Shown here one piece after another: positions 53,199 to 61,317 of a DNA stretch of 64,000 nucleotides. Source of the DNA: Phycisphaerales bacterium UBA2421 (GTDB lineage: Bacteria > Planctomycetota > Phycisphaerae > Tepidisphaerales > Tepidisphaeraceae); the NCBI GenBank assembly GCA_002343075.1, contig DDRH01000022.1, positions 72,478 to 136,477 of the forward strand. The letters run 5' to 3'. Within the stretch, counting starts at the first letter, position 1, and every line of letters starts with the position of its first letter. A program made the position numbers and the translations under genes. Below the pieces are notes generated by a model, which was not told where the DNA came from, did no database searches, and saw only the letters and a list, made by a program, of their open reading frames with translations.

Positions 53199-53852
53199 TT
53201 AGGCGGCCGCATCACCTGCTTCACCGTCACCAGCGTCGCCGTCGCCGCCACTCGCGCCGGCGGGCTCAAATCGGGCGAGGATGCGGTCGTAGATCTGATC
53301 GATCGGTTTGCGCTCGTAGACGAAATCGTCCAGTTTAAACTCCCCTTCCTTACCGTCGGCAGTCTGGTAGTTGACCCACGCAATCCCCTTTCGGTCCCAC
53401 AGTTTCCGGTCAAGCTCGGTCAGTTGGTCCAGCGTCACAGGAGGGTGGCCGGGTACTGTCAAAGTGTCGCCCGACAAACGAATCTCCCCGCGAGAATTGT
53501 GCAAAGTCCACCATAGCATGAACAGCGCCAGCGGGGGAAATGCCACGCCGAAGAGCTTGTTTAGAAAAATGTCCAGGTCGGTGTGCTTTTTATAGTTCTT
53601 TAACTCCTCGGCAAGTTCATTTTTTCGGGCCTGATTGCCGGCTTTCTCCGCGGCGATCATGTCGGAGTTAATCAGGTCATATTTTGCGCTATCGGCTGGC
53701 CACTTAAAGAAACCATCCCAGATTGACCAGCCACCCCAGCCGAGAAGCATGGCTATAATCAGGTAGCGCGTCATGCGGTAGTATCGCGCGGCACGGGCTA
53801 CGATGTCGCCAGTTACAGCCGGTTCGGTCGTGGGAAGGTGCGTTTCACTCAT
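53199..53852 (-). CDS. Small two-helix membrane protein with a C-terminal soluble domain
   Basis: This 217-residue protein has an early helix (YLIIAMLLGWGGWSIWDGFF) and a second (VAFPPLALFMLWWTLH) separated by a charged coiled-coil loop. Past residue 115 it is polar, with beta-strands around GEIRLSGDTLTVPGHP and an acidic Gly/Ala-rich tail. I recognise no named family. It sits between argB and two other unknown genes on the same strand, but the gaps do not force an operon. Confidence 0.6.
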   Translation of the reverse strand: MSETHLPTTEPAVTGDIVARAARYYRMTRYLIIAMLLGWGGWSIWDGFFKWPADSAKYDLINSDMIAAEKAGNQARKNELAEELKNYKKHTDLDIFLNKLFGVAFPPLALFMLWWTLHNSRGEIRLSGDTLTVPGHPPVTLDQLTELDRKLWDRKGIAWVNYQTADGKEGEFKLDDFVYERKPIDQIYDRILARFEPAGASGGDGDAGDGEAGDAAA

Positions 53853-53975
53853 CGGGTTCAGGTCCTCTTACTTCACTTTTCAATCGCTCGGCTCGTCATT
53901 GGTCCGGACGCATGATTCGGTTCTGGTCGTATCCGCAGGATTTGCCGTCCTCAGCAGGCGATCAGCAAGATCATA

Positions 53976-54224
53976 TCATGCCGGCGGTTGATCACCATTC
54001 ACCGGGTGCGATGCTGCGGCCAATTGCAGGGCTTCGAGCATTCTGCCAGCCGACTCAACCGCCATATCCATCGCATGCTGGCCCTCGGCAAGCTGGTCCG
54101 CTGGAAGGTCCGGCGGGGACGCTGCGGCTTCCGCACGGGCGCGGGACAGTTCTTCAAATAACGCTGTCGCCTTCAAAATCGCTTCCGAAAGCAGTGCAAG
54201 CTCTGCGGCATCGGCTTCTTTCAT
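53976..54224 (-). CDS. Small helical protein of unknown function
   Basis: This 82-residue protein is mostly helical, with a heptad-like stretch (ELALLSEAILKATALFEELS) and a second (MAVESAGRMLEALQLA). GAGGTG lies seven bases upstream of the ATG, so it is translated with a good site. No family is recognised. It begins 12 bases after the stop of the 249-residue gene (54237), so the two are probably co-transcribed. The small size and repeated Ala/Glu/Leu pattern fit a coiled-coil adaptor. Confidence 0.65.
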   Translation of the reverse strand: MKEADAAELALLSEAILKATALFEELSRARAEAAASPPDLPADQLAEGQHAMDMAVESAGRMLEALQLAAASHPVNGDQPPA

Positions 54225-54236
54225 CGTAACACCTCG

Positions 54237-54986
54237 CTAGGACCGTGAGGCGATCGCGTCATGAATCGGCCGAAGCACCCGCGGGGCGACCTGCGATACG
54301 CACAGGTTTTCGGCCTTCTCGGCAAGATCAACCACAAGTGACTCCAGCGGCTGCTTGGGCCGGTCGCCCCAATACCGCCGAAGCACGAAGTGAACACTGA
54401 TCACATCATCCGAATATTCACCGGTGCGCACCTGATAGCTGTTGGTTCGCGTAACAACGTCAACCCTGCCCTGCATGCGCAGGTCGTCGCTCAGGGATAC
54501 TGTCACGGAGGGTTGAAAATCGATCGCGCGCGCGTTCGGCTCGTCGAGCAAACATGACAGCGGCGAATCGGGCAGCAGGCTTTCGGCGATGATCTCATCA
54601 TGATTGCCCTTAAACTCCATATCAAAGCCGAACAGGACATCAAGATAATCGATTTCGATCGGACTGATTCCGAGCTGATAGGGGGCAGCCTGCATCACGG
54701 TTGTGTGCAGCCGCATGGATTCGGCAATATCGGTCGGATTAACATGGCCGGCTTGCAGCCGCTTGGACTCGAGGCTCACCCATCGGTAGCTGTTGCTGGA
54801 TCGGTCTTCCTCAAGGGTCATCTCCCCGCTGTCCTGCTTGCGAAACCGGCAAAGTCCCGGAAACGCCTTGGTCATCTGCTCAAAAAAGTGCAGCATCACA
54901 TCCCGGCTGTGGGAAAGCTGCAACTGCGATCCCAGCCGGACATTGATGTAAAAATCGTCGCAATAAGCCACAAACGGATGTGACAT
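54237..54986 (-). CDS. Conserved hypothetical protein (249 aa)
   Basis: This 249-residue protein starts at ATG 54986, where GGGAGA is close upstream; the longer frame to 55106 is unconserved. It is predicted soluble, with alternating strands: FVAYCDDFYINVRLG, DIAESMRLHT, ISPIEIDYLDVLFGFDME and TGEYSDDVISVHFVLRRYW. The second-strand and DYLDVLFGFDM region looks like a small conserved core. No catalytic motif is obvious. It lies 12 bp before the 82-residue gene on the same strand, so they are probably a unit of unknown function. Confidence 0.65.
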   Translation of the reverse strand: MSHPFVAYCDDFYINVRLGSQLQLSHSRDVMLHFFEQMTKAFPGLCRFRKQDSGEMTLEEDRSSNSYRWVSLESKRLQAGHVNPTDIAESMRLHTTVMQAAPYQLGISPIEIDYLDVLFGFDMEFKGNHDEIIAESLLPDSPLSCLLDEPNARAIDFQPSVTVSLSDDLRMQGRVDVVTRTNSYQVRTGEYSDDVISVHFVLRRYWGDRPKQPLESLVVDLAEKAENLCVSQVAPRVLRPIHDAIASRS

Positions 54987-55178
54987 GAATCTCCCATGCA
55001 CCGAAGAAATTCTCGTACCCGCTCGAACGCAATTAAGTGTACGACACAGATGGGTTTGGGAAAAGCGAAAGGTCGATGTTTCTTCCCGCCCGCAGGCGCG
55101 AAACAAGAGACACCCCGCGGCGCGGTTTTGCGAGTTTGATGTTGCGGAGTTAGTGTCTTAACAGAAGGGCACCGACAT

Positions 55179-55898
55179 ATGCACCTAAACAACCGCGTTG
55201 CACTGGTCACGGGCGGAAGTAAGCGGATTGGCCGAGCGATCGTGCAGGAACTGGCCGATTCAGGATTTGATGTCCTCTACACCACCCGCGACCAGCGCGC
55301 CGCCGACGCCCCTGCGAGCGGCAAGGGGCGCATTGTACCGATTACCCTCGATGTTACCGCGCTTCCACAGAGTGCCGATGCGCTGCTCGAAACAGTTCAG
55401 CAATCATTCGGCCGGCTGGATGTGCTCGTTCACAATGCGAGCATCTACGACGACGGCCGGCTATCACACACGAGCCTGCGGCTGATCCGAAGGGTCAATC
55501 GTGTGCACATCGAGGTGCCAATTGTACTAACGAAGGCATTTGCTCAGCTTTTGCGGGCGAGCAAAGGGCATGTGATTAACATGATCGACGCCGGAATCGA
55601 CCGGCCGATGCCCGCTTACCTCGCTTACAGCGCCAGCAAAGCAGCCTTGGCCAATCTGACAATCTCAATGGCGCGCGAGCTTGCGCCGGAGGTGACCGTG
55701 AACGGCGTAGCGCCTGGCGTGCTCGAGTGGCCGCCGGGCTTTCCCGAGCACGACAAGGACGCGTATGTGGCCCGAACGCCTCTCGCCCGTACAGGCACCC
55801 CCGCCGACGCCGCAAGGCTAGTGAGATATCTGGCCACCGAGGGCAGCTACATCACCGGGCAGATTATCCGCGTGGATGGTGGGCGATCGATCATCTAA
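55179..55898 (+). CDS. Short-chain dehydrogenase/reductase (pteridine-reductase-like)
   Basis: This 239-residue SDR enzyme has the NAD(P)-binding TGGSKRIG, which differs from the usual TGxxxGxG and resembles pteridine-reductase-type SDRs. The substrate-binding NAS, the active-site YSASK and the GVAPG loop follow. It is expected to reduce or oxidise a carbonyl or pteridine substrate with NADP(H). The physiological substrate is not evident. The gene is followed convergently by recX, 14 bp away. Confidence 0.88.
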   Translation: MHLNNRVALVTGGSKRIGRAIVQELADSGFDVLYTTRDQRAADAPASGKGRIVPITLDVTALPQSADALLETVQQSFGRLDVLVHNASIYDDGRLSHTSLRLIRRVNRVHIEVPIVLTKAFAQLLRASKGHVINMIDAGIDRPMPAYLAYSASKAALANLTISMARELAPEVTVNGVAPGVLEWPPGFPEHDKDAYVARTPLARTGTPADAARLVRYLATEGSYITGQIIRVDGGRSII

Positions 55899-55912
55899 GT
55901 TACTTCCTTCGG

Positions 55913-56563
55913 TCAGTCGGGTGGCTCGCCCTGACCGTAGCCAATGACCTCATCAATAACCGGCTTGACGACATCGTACTCAAACCCGCGCCGTGCGAGC
56001 ATCCCTGCCAGCCGGCGACGCGCGACCATAGGCTCAAGGCGGCGTAACGATGCCGCCTTTTTCTGAGCCAGTTGCCGCGCAATGGCAAGCGAATCGGTCG
56101 TCTCATAGACCTTTTCGACTGCGACGCGCGCCGTCTCACGGTTGACGCCCCGTTTCAGCAGTTCCACCATCGCCCGCCGTCGGCCGTGCTGACGATGCTG
56201 GGCTGCGAGTGATGCTCTGGCTTGGGCAAACTGCTCGTCGTTCACATACCCCATTTCCGCAAGCTGGTCGAGCACGTTGTTGGTCATCTCGGCGCTGTAC
56301 TCCTTCTTTATCAGCTTTCGAAACATTTCATCGCGCGCGTGTAACCGCTGTTGCAGAAGGTTCATGGCAGCGTCAAAACACTCCTGACGTACTGCACCCT
56401 GTAAAATCGCCGAAACCTGCCCCGCGGTGATGGTTTGGCCTTCCTTGAGCTTGAATCGAACGATGACGTTCTGGTTGCAGCCGAAGGCAAACTTCCCGTC
56501 GAGATAAACACTCCGCCGATTGGCGCGGCGTTTTTGTTCGAGGATTTGGGTGATGAGGGGCAT
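55913..56563 (-). CDS. recX: RecX regulatory protein
   Basis: This 216-residue protein matches RecX, which modulates RecA filaments. It has the three-helix repeats: DQLAEMGYVNDEQFAQ, RRAMVELLKRGVNRETA and RRLAGMLARRGFEYDVVKPVI. I start it at ATG 56563; the longer frame to 56623 adds unconserved residues. It is not next to recA. A 127-residue unknown gene lies 68 bp upstream, then ffh. Confidence 0.85.
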   Translation of the reverse strand: MPLITQILEQKRRANRRSVYLDGKFAFGCNQNVIVRFKLKEGQTITAGQVSAILQGAVRQECFDAAMNLLQQRLHARDEMFRKLIKKEYSAEMTNNVLDQLAEMGYVNDEQFAQARASLAAQHRQHGRRRAMVELLKRGVNRETARVAVEKVYETTDSLAIARQLAQKKAASLRRLEPMVARRRLAGMLARRGFEYDVVKPVIDEVIGYGQGEPPD

Positions 56564-56631
56564 TGGTGTGAACGATGCTACGGCACTCCCGACTAGTCTC
56601 GCCAAAAACTCAGCAGCAGCCAACCAGATAT

Positions 56632-57015
56632 CTACGAAGCGGAGTATGCATAGCCTACCGGTCGATACCTGAGCGCGCCGGCGAAATCATCAATGTTCTG
56701 GACCTGCGAGACAACCAAGCCGTCAACCACCGAATGTTGAAGTCGGTCGGTCGTTAGCCAGTCAAGAATCTCTTGGGCAGGCGTACGAGCCTTGATAAGT
56801 TCAAGTAGCTGATCTCGTCGCCACTCTGTCTTCCGGCGTGCCTTTCTGTATTCGTCGCCGCTCTTTGGCCGTGTTGGTGGGTCACCCTCGATGATCAGGC
56901 CGAATGGGAACGTCAAACGTGCGTCTGCGGTGCGCGTCGCCGACGATTCTTCAGCAACAATCTTCTCCGCCAACTGGCGTGCCCACTCGGGACGTTGCTC
57001 GCTCCAACCCTTCAT
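56632..57015 (-). CDS. Small conserved hypothetical protein downstream of ffh
   Basis: This 127-residue protein overlaps the ffh stop by one base (TGATG), which argues for translation and co-regulation with the signal recognition particle gene. The sequence is charged and mostly helical, with EWARQLAEKIVAEE at the N-terminus and a C-terminal segment that includes TTDRLQHSVVDGLVV. No family is recognised. It is followed 68 bp later by recX. Confidence 0.65.
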   Translation of the reverse strand: MKGWSEQRPEWARQLAEKIVAEESSATRTADARLTFPFGLIIEGDPPTRPKSGDEYRKARRKTEWRRDQLLELIKARTPAQEILDWLTTDRLQHSVVDGLVVSQVQNIDDFAGALRYRPVGYAYSAS

Positions 57016-58487
57016 CACCGCCGCTTGCCCTTCTTGTTCCTATCTTTCTTCTCCTGCCAGCCACCCTTTTTGGTGGGAATCATCGGCCCGCCGGGGCTGC
57101 CCAGGCCGCCGAGGTTGCCGCTCATCATCTGCTTCATCAGTTTCATTTTCCCGAGCATGCCCATCCCGCCGACGGCCCGCATCATGTCACGGCTCATTTC
57201 AAACTGCTTCATGAATGCGCCAACTTCCTGCACCTGTACGCCGGCCCCTGTTGCAATGCGCCTTCGGCGCTGGCCGTCGAGCAGGTCGGGGTTATTTCGC
57301 TCCCTGCGGCTCATGCTGTCGTAGATGGCGCGCATGCGCTTCATCTGACGCTCTACATCGTCACCCTGCATTCCCGCCTGCTTGGTCAGTTCGCTCATGC
57401 CGGGGATCATTCCCATGATCTTGCCCATTGGCCCGAGCTTCTTGATCTGGCCCATCTGGCTCATAAAATCATCGAGCGTGAAGACGCCCTTCTGCATCTT
57501 CTCTGTAATGCGGGCGGTTTCCTCCTCGTCGAACTTTTCCATCGCGGTGTTGACGAGGCCCACGATGTCGCCCATGCCGAGGATGCGCTGAGCCATCCCT
57601 TCGGGCCGAAACTCCTCCAACCGGTCGAGCTTTTCGCCGACACCAAGGAATTTAACAGGCTTGCCGGTCACCATCTTGGCGCTCAGAAGCGCCCCGCCGC
57701 GGGTGTCGGAGTCGAACTTCGTGAGTATCAGCCCGTCCAACTCCAACTGTTCGTTAAATGCCTTGGCACTATTGACCGCATCCTGCCCGGTCATCGCATC
57801 AAGCACGAGATAAATCTGATGCGGGTTGAGCTGGGTGTTAATCTCCTTCAGTTCGTCCATCAGCTCCTGATCGATGGCCAGTCGGCCGGCGGTGTCGAGG
57901 ATGACGACATCGCTGCCGCTCTTGCGAGCCTCGGCAACTGCCGCCCGCGCGACGCTCACCGCGGCGCCTCGGGCGACCTGGCCATGCGGCGCGGCCTTGG
58001 CCACGTCGGCATATACCGGCACGCCCACCTGCTCGCCGAGCACTTGCAACTGCCGAATCGCCGCCGGCCGCTGCAAATCCACCGCGGCGAGCATCGGGTG
58101 GCGGCCCTTGCCCTTGAGAAACATCGCCAGCTTGCCGCAAGTGGTCGTTTTACCGCTGCCCTGCAGGCCGCACATCATGATGACGGTCGGCCCTGGATTG
58201 ACAAAGTAGATATTCGTGTCAACCGGCCCCATCAGGTTGACCAATTCGTCGTAGACGATTTTGACCATCAACTGATCCGGCTGCAGCGACTTGATGACGT
58301 CGGTGCCGATGGCCTTCTGCATCACATGGTCCGTGAAGTCGTTGACGACCTTGAAATTCACATCGGCTTCAAGCAGTGCCGTGCGAACTTCACGCATCGC
58401 CTCTCGTACATTTTCCTCGCTGATGCGGCCTTTGCCGGAGAGAGAGCGGAACACGTTTGAAAATTTGTCGGTGAGTGCGTCGAACAT
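57015..58487 (-). CDS. ffh: Signal recognition particle protein Ffh
   Basis: This 490-residue GTPase is the SRP54 homologue that brings signal-anchored proteins to the membrane. The N domain covers about 1-90. The G domain has GLQGSGKTT, DTAGRLAID and TKFDSDTRGG. The methionine-rich M domain (about 310-470) includes GDIVGLV and MPGMSELTKQAGM-type stretches. The C-terminus is Gly/Lys-rich. The length is normal. An overlapping small gene follows. The 4.5S RNA gene was not seen nearby. Confidence 0.96.
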   Translation of the reverse strand: MFDALTDKFSNVFRSLSGKGRISEENVREAMREVRTALLEADVNFKVVNDFTDHVMQKAIGTDVIKSLQPDQLMVKIVYDELVNLMGPVDTNIYFVNPGPTVIMMCGLQGSGKTTTCGKLAMFLKGKGRHPMLAAVDLQRPAAIRQLQVLGEQVGVPVYADVAKAAPHGQVARGAAVSVARAAVAEARKSGSDVVILDTAGRLAIDQELMDELKEINTQLNPHQIYLVLDAMTGQDAVNSAKAFNEQLELDGLILTKFDSDTRGGALLSAKMVTGKPVKFLGVGEKLDRLEEFRPEGMAQRILGMGDIVGLVNTAMEKFDEEETARITEKMQKGVFTLDDFMSQMGQIKKLGPMGKIMGMIPGMSELTKQAGMQGDDVERQMKRMRAIYDSMSRRERNNPDLLDGQRRRRIATGAGVQVQEVGAFMKQFEMSRDMMRAVGGMGMLGKMKLMKQMMSGNLGGLGSPGGPMIPTKKGGWQEKKDRNKKGKRR

Positions 58488-58584
58488 GTCGTGGAGAATA
58501 AGCGGGTGAGGGAAACGGGGCTAGTACTGTGCGGGGCTTGAAGGATTGGGTTGTTGGACGCCCGCGTGTCGCAGTAACGGCAAA

Positions 58585-58615
58585 GCCCCGCACGGTTGAA
58601 CGTGCGGGGCCTTTG
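58585..58615 (-). terminator. Strong terminator after the RRM-protein gene
   Basis: A 9-bp perfect stem (GCCCCGCAC with GTGCGGGGC) and an 8-base loop occupy 58585-58610. On the minus strand TTTGCC follows the stem; on the plus strand CTTTGTTGTTGTTC does. It lies about 75 bp past the RRM gene stop and about 100 bp ahead of ffh, so it is best assigned to the RRM gene. Confidence 0.75.
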
Positions 58616-58685
58616 TTGTTGTTCTCAGGCTGATGACATCGAACGTGTTTCGATATCGTTCGACCCTAGAAACTAGTGGGGATGA

Positions 58686-59087
58686 TTAGTAGCGGTCGCG
58701 TCGGCCACCGCCGCCGCCGCCACCGTAACCACCGCGGTCGCCGCCACGGCCACCGCCGCCGCCACCACCGTAGCCTCCACGGCCACCACCGCCGCCACCC
58801 CCACGGCCGCCACCAAACCCGCCACTCTTGGGCCGATCTTCGCGCGGTCGCGCTTCGTTGACGGTAAGAGCACGGCCCTCATATTGCTGCCCATGGAGGG
58901 CCGCAATCGCCGCCGACGCTTCTTCGTCGTTGCTCATCTGCACAAAACCGAAACCCTTGCTTCGACCGGTTTCACGGTCGGCGATGATTTCGGCGCTCTC
59001 GACGTTTCCGTGAGCGCTAAAAAGTTCCTGCAGCGCCGAGCTGTCAACGCCGTAGCTGAGGTTACCAACGTACAACTTCTTGCCCAT
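58686..59087 (-). CDS. Glycine-rich RRM RNA-binding protein
   Basis: This 133-residue protein starts at ATG 59087, with AGGAGA directly upstream. Residues 1-82 form one RRM, with RNP2 LYVGNL and RNP1 KGFGFVQM. Residues 90-133 are Gly/Arg/Tyr-rich (repeated GGGGGGGRGGYGG-like units). Such proteins bind single-stranded RNA and are often cold-induced in bacteria with few CspA proteins. The untranslated leader contains a hairpin at 59118-59144. Confidence 0.92.
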   Translation of the reverse strand: MGKKLYVGNLSYGVDSSALQELFSAHGNVESAEIIADRETGRSKGFGFVQMSNDEEASAAIAALHGQQYEGRALTVNEARPREDRPKSGGFGGGRGGGGGGGRGGYGGGGGGGRGGDRGGYGGGGGGGRRDRY

Positions 59088-59387
59088 GATGATCTCCTGA
59101 TCTCTTGAAATTGGGCAGCGACCCGCCCTTACTTTCGGGGTCGCAAGTGAAAGTGGCCGCACGTTCCGGCCGGGAAGGTGGAAGGCGATCAGAAGACCAT
59201 GACATACTTCGCATCCGCGCGTTGCAGGCTTTGCTCGACGAACCAACCGTCAAAAATGCTACCCAATCTGCTGAATTATGCAAATGTGAACCACCCGAAT
59301 TGTCTCGCGCGCATCAACCCCCCGGACTTCGTGCACGGATCTACACGCGAGCACGCAACTTTCCGCGAGATTCGGGGTTTCTCCAAT
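59088..59387. other. Divergent intergenic region between RRM and epimerase genes
   Basis: The 300-bp gap carries the leaders of both genes. A 7-bp stem (GCGACCC/GGGTCGC) with a 13-base loop occupies 59118-59144, about 30 bp ahead of the RRM start on that gene's strand. No further gene is seen. A frame extending the epimerase back to 59178 has no conserved content. Confidence 0.45.
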
Positions 59388-60407
59388 ATGAACATCCTCA
59401 TACTCGGCGGCACGGGTTTTCTCGGACCTCAGACAGTTCAGTCTGCCCTCGCCCGCAAGCACAAGATAACCCTTTTCAATCGGGGAAAGACCAATCCGGG
59501 GATGTTCCCCGACCTTGAGTCTATTGTCGGCGATCGCAAGGTGCCCGAGTCGGTGGCTCAACTCAAAGGGCGGCAGTTTGATGCCGTTATCGATACATCG
59601 GGCTACTTTCCGAAAGACGTCACCCTCACCGCCGAGGTGCTCGCCCCGACGGTGAAACAGTACGTCTTTGTTTCATCCGTCAGCGTGTACGCGAATCCTG
59701 CGCAACCCGGCCTGGATGAAACAAGCGACGTTGGCACGTTACCCGATCCAACCATCGACAAAATGAGCAACGAAGCCTACGGCCCGCTGAAGGCATACTG
59801 CGAACAGGCCGCCGAGGCGGCCATGCCGGGGAAAGTTACCAACATTCGCCCGGGCCTGATTGTCGGCCCGGACGATCCAACCGATCGTTTCACCTACTGG
59901 CCCGCCCGCCTCGCGCGCGGGGGCGAGGTGCTATGCCCGGGGCCAATCGACAACCCGATTCAATACATCGACGTGCGAGACCTCGCCGATTTCATCATCG
60001 ATACTATTGATGACAGCCACACGGGCATCTACAACGCACTCGGCCCGTCGCACGAGCACACGATGGCCGATCTCATTCACGGTTGTCGCGCTGCGACTAC
60101 GAGCGACGCGCGATGCACATGGGTGGATTGGCAGTATGCGGTGCAACATGGAGTCGGCCCATGGATGGAGATGCCGCTGTGGCTTCCACCCGATGGGAAC
60201 AGCGATGGCTTTAGCCGCGTGAAGAACGAGAAGGCGATCAGCGTGGGGCTGAAGTTTCGACCGCTCGCAGAGACCATTCGAGACACGCTGGCCTGGAGCC
60301 GAACGCGGCCCGGCGACCACAGATGGGGCGCGGGCATTACAGCGGAGAAAGAAGCGCGCGTGCTCGCGGCGTGGCATGATCGCAAACCGACGACGCAGCC
60401 GGGGTGA
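59388..60407 (+). CDS. NAD-dependent epimerase/dehydratase
   Basis: This 339-residue protein starts at ATG 59388. A longer in-frame start at 59178 adds sequence without conservation. It has the Rossmann motif ILGGTGFLG, VVFVSSVSVYAN-type strand (YVFVSSVSVYAN), and YGPLK carrying the Tyr/Lys pair. IRPGLIVGP and YIDVRDLADFI are family motifs. It belongs to the extended SDR superfamily, probably acting on a nucleotide sugar or related substrate. The C-terminal 60 residues include a DTLAWSRTRP element. No sugar-biosynthesis cluster is adjacent. Confidence 0.87.
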   Translation: MNILILGGTGFLGPQTVQSALARKHKITLFNRGKTNPGMFPDLESIVGDRKVPESVAQLKGRQFDAVIDTSGYFPKDVTLTAEVLAPTVKQYVFVSSVSVYANPAQPGLDETSDVGTLPDPTIDKMSNEAYGPLKAYCEQAAEAAMPGKVTNIRPGLIVGPDDPTDRFTYWPARLARGGEVLCPGPIDNPIQYIDVRDLADFIIDTIDDSHTGIYNALGPSHEHTMADLIHGCRAATTSDARCTWVDWQYAVQHGVGPWMEMPLWLPPDGNSDGFSRVKNEKAISVGLKFRPLAETIRDTLAWSRTRPGDHRWGAGITAEKEARVLAAWHDRKPTTQPG

Positions 60408-60475
60408 TTAGCGCTACGTGGACGCGCGAAACTTTAGCAAAACTGCAATCCGACAACTTTTTTGTGAAATGATCC

Positions 60476-60503
60476 TTGACTCGCGTCGTCATACCGCTAG
60501 AGT
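60476..60503 (+). promoter_or_regulatory. Sigma-70-type promoter for the riboswitch transcript
   Basis: TTGACT (60476-60481) is followed 16 bases later by TAGAGT (60498-60503), a close match to -35/-10 consensus. It lies just before the predicted riboswitch, as expected for a leader transcript starting near 60510. Confidence 0.7.
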
Positions 60504-60512
60504 TTTCGTCAG

Positions 60513-60700
60513 CTTGACCGCCTAAGTGTCTGCCCGAGAGCAGACACGCGGAGAACCCAACCTCGATGAACGAGGTCGTTCCGAAAGCCGCAAGGTTTTA
60601 AGGAACAGGGGCAAATTCGAGGTGCACCAGTTTGGTGCATCCATCGAAGGGCGACTTTCAACGGCCCAGCCCGTCAGCTAACTCCGTCGGCATTTGAAAG
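60513..60700 (+). ncRNA. Predicted c-di-AMP (ydaO/yuaA) riboswitch
   Basis: The leader follows the ydaO/yuaA consensus from 5' to 3'. A CGCCTAAG start is followed by a perfect GTGTCTGC/GCAGACAC helix (60526-60547) and GCGGAGAACCCAA. Next come an ACCTCG/CGAGGT hairpin, an AGGGGCAAATTC block corresponding to the GGGGTGAATC segment, and a TGCACCA/TGGTGCA hairpin. The 3' segment CCGTCAGCTAACTCCGTCGG matches the diagnostic end of the family. c-di-AMP binding is known for family members and usually turns genes off. The 60701-60733 segment can form a GGATC...GATCC stem and may be the expression platform. The next start codon is at 60852. Confidence 0.82.
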
Positions 60701-60851
60701 GGATCAACGCTCCTACCGGGCGTCTCGATCCTGTGATTGTACAACTTGATGGAACGTAACTTCACCCCGCGCCGGGACTTCGGCGCAGCGCGTGCTGATT
60801 CGTTCAAGCTGGCACGACGCTGCTGCTAAGACGGCGCACAGGAGATGCACC

Positions 60852-61085
60852 ATGGAAGCCTCACAGGCCGATCAGATTCGCAAAGCGATTGAGTCGCTCA
60901 TTGATGCCAAGCTGCTGGATGCGCTAAGCAAGCCCGGCGGGCTGGATCGCCTTCTCGCGTACCGCGCAACCGGTGTCGCACCGTTTGGCGTCCGCATGGC
61001 ACAGCGGAAGCTCACCGATGTGTTACAGCAAACCGCGTCGCACCAGGGAGAGCATCAGGACGAGTATGCCACCCATGCCGCGTGA
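60852..61085 (+). CDS. 77-residue protein under the c-di-AMP riboswitch, function unknown
   Basis: This 77-residue soluble, mostly helical protein starts at ATG 60852 with GGAG upstream. It carries AIESLIDAKLLDALSKPGG and VRMAQRKLTDVLQQTAS and has no membrane segment or known domain. It is the first gene after the predicted c-di-AMP riboswitch. In other phyla the riboswitch controls potassium uptake, osmolyte and cell-wall genes, so this would be a new target class. A frame from 60792 exists but lacks a site and would begin inside the leader. A strong terminator follows 94 bp later, so the unit looks monocistronic. Confidence 0.7.
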   Translation: MEASQADQIRKAIESLIDAKLLDALSKPGGLDRLLAYRATGVAPFGVRMAQRKLTDVLQQTASHQGEHQDEYATHAA

Positions 61086-61178
61086 AGCGAATTCGAAACA
61101 GTTGAAATTTTAACGACCCGCCAACTGGCGCGTCCCCAGCTAAAACCGGCTGCGGAGTTGATGACCGCAGCATAACAG

Positions 61179-61233
61179 TCCGCGACGAACTCCAGACGTC
61201 TTTTCGTCTGGGTGTTCGTCGCGGATTTGTTTA
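61179..61233. terminator. Strong bidirectional terminator between convergent genes
   Basis: A long stem (TCCGCGACGAAC / GTTCGTCGCGGA, continued by CAGACG / CGTCTG) encloses a TCTTTT loop. It is followed by TTTGTTTAATT. It lies between the riboswitch unit (+) and the Uma2 gene (-), so it can serve the former; on the other strand the run is weaker. Confidence 0.8.
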
Positions 61234-61317
61234 ATTCCCGTTGTTTATCGACCGGCCTGTCGTGCAACTTGTCGTTAACGCGCAGCCGACACGGCCAGCA
61301 CGGGCAAGATCGAACGG

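Noticed and set aside
53180..53260. tRNA-like segment (GCGGATAGCTCATTGGTTAGGCGG) near the end of the 53199 gene
   Set aside because: It resembles a D-arm, but there is no anticodon arm, no proper T-arm and no acceptor pairing. It overlaps a real coding frame.
56904..58460. 518-residue plus-strand frame opposite ffh
   Set aside because: It is a His- and Leu-rich antisense shadow of the ffh coding strand.
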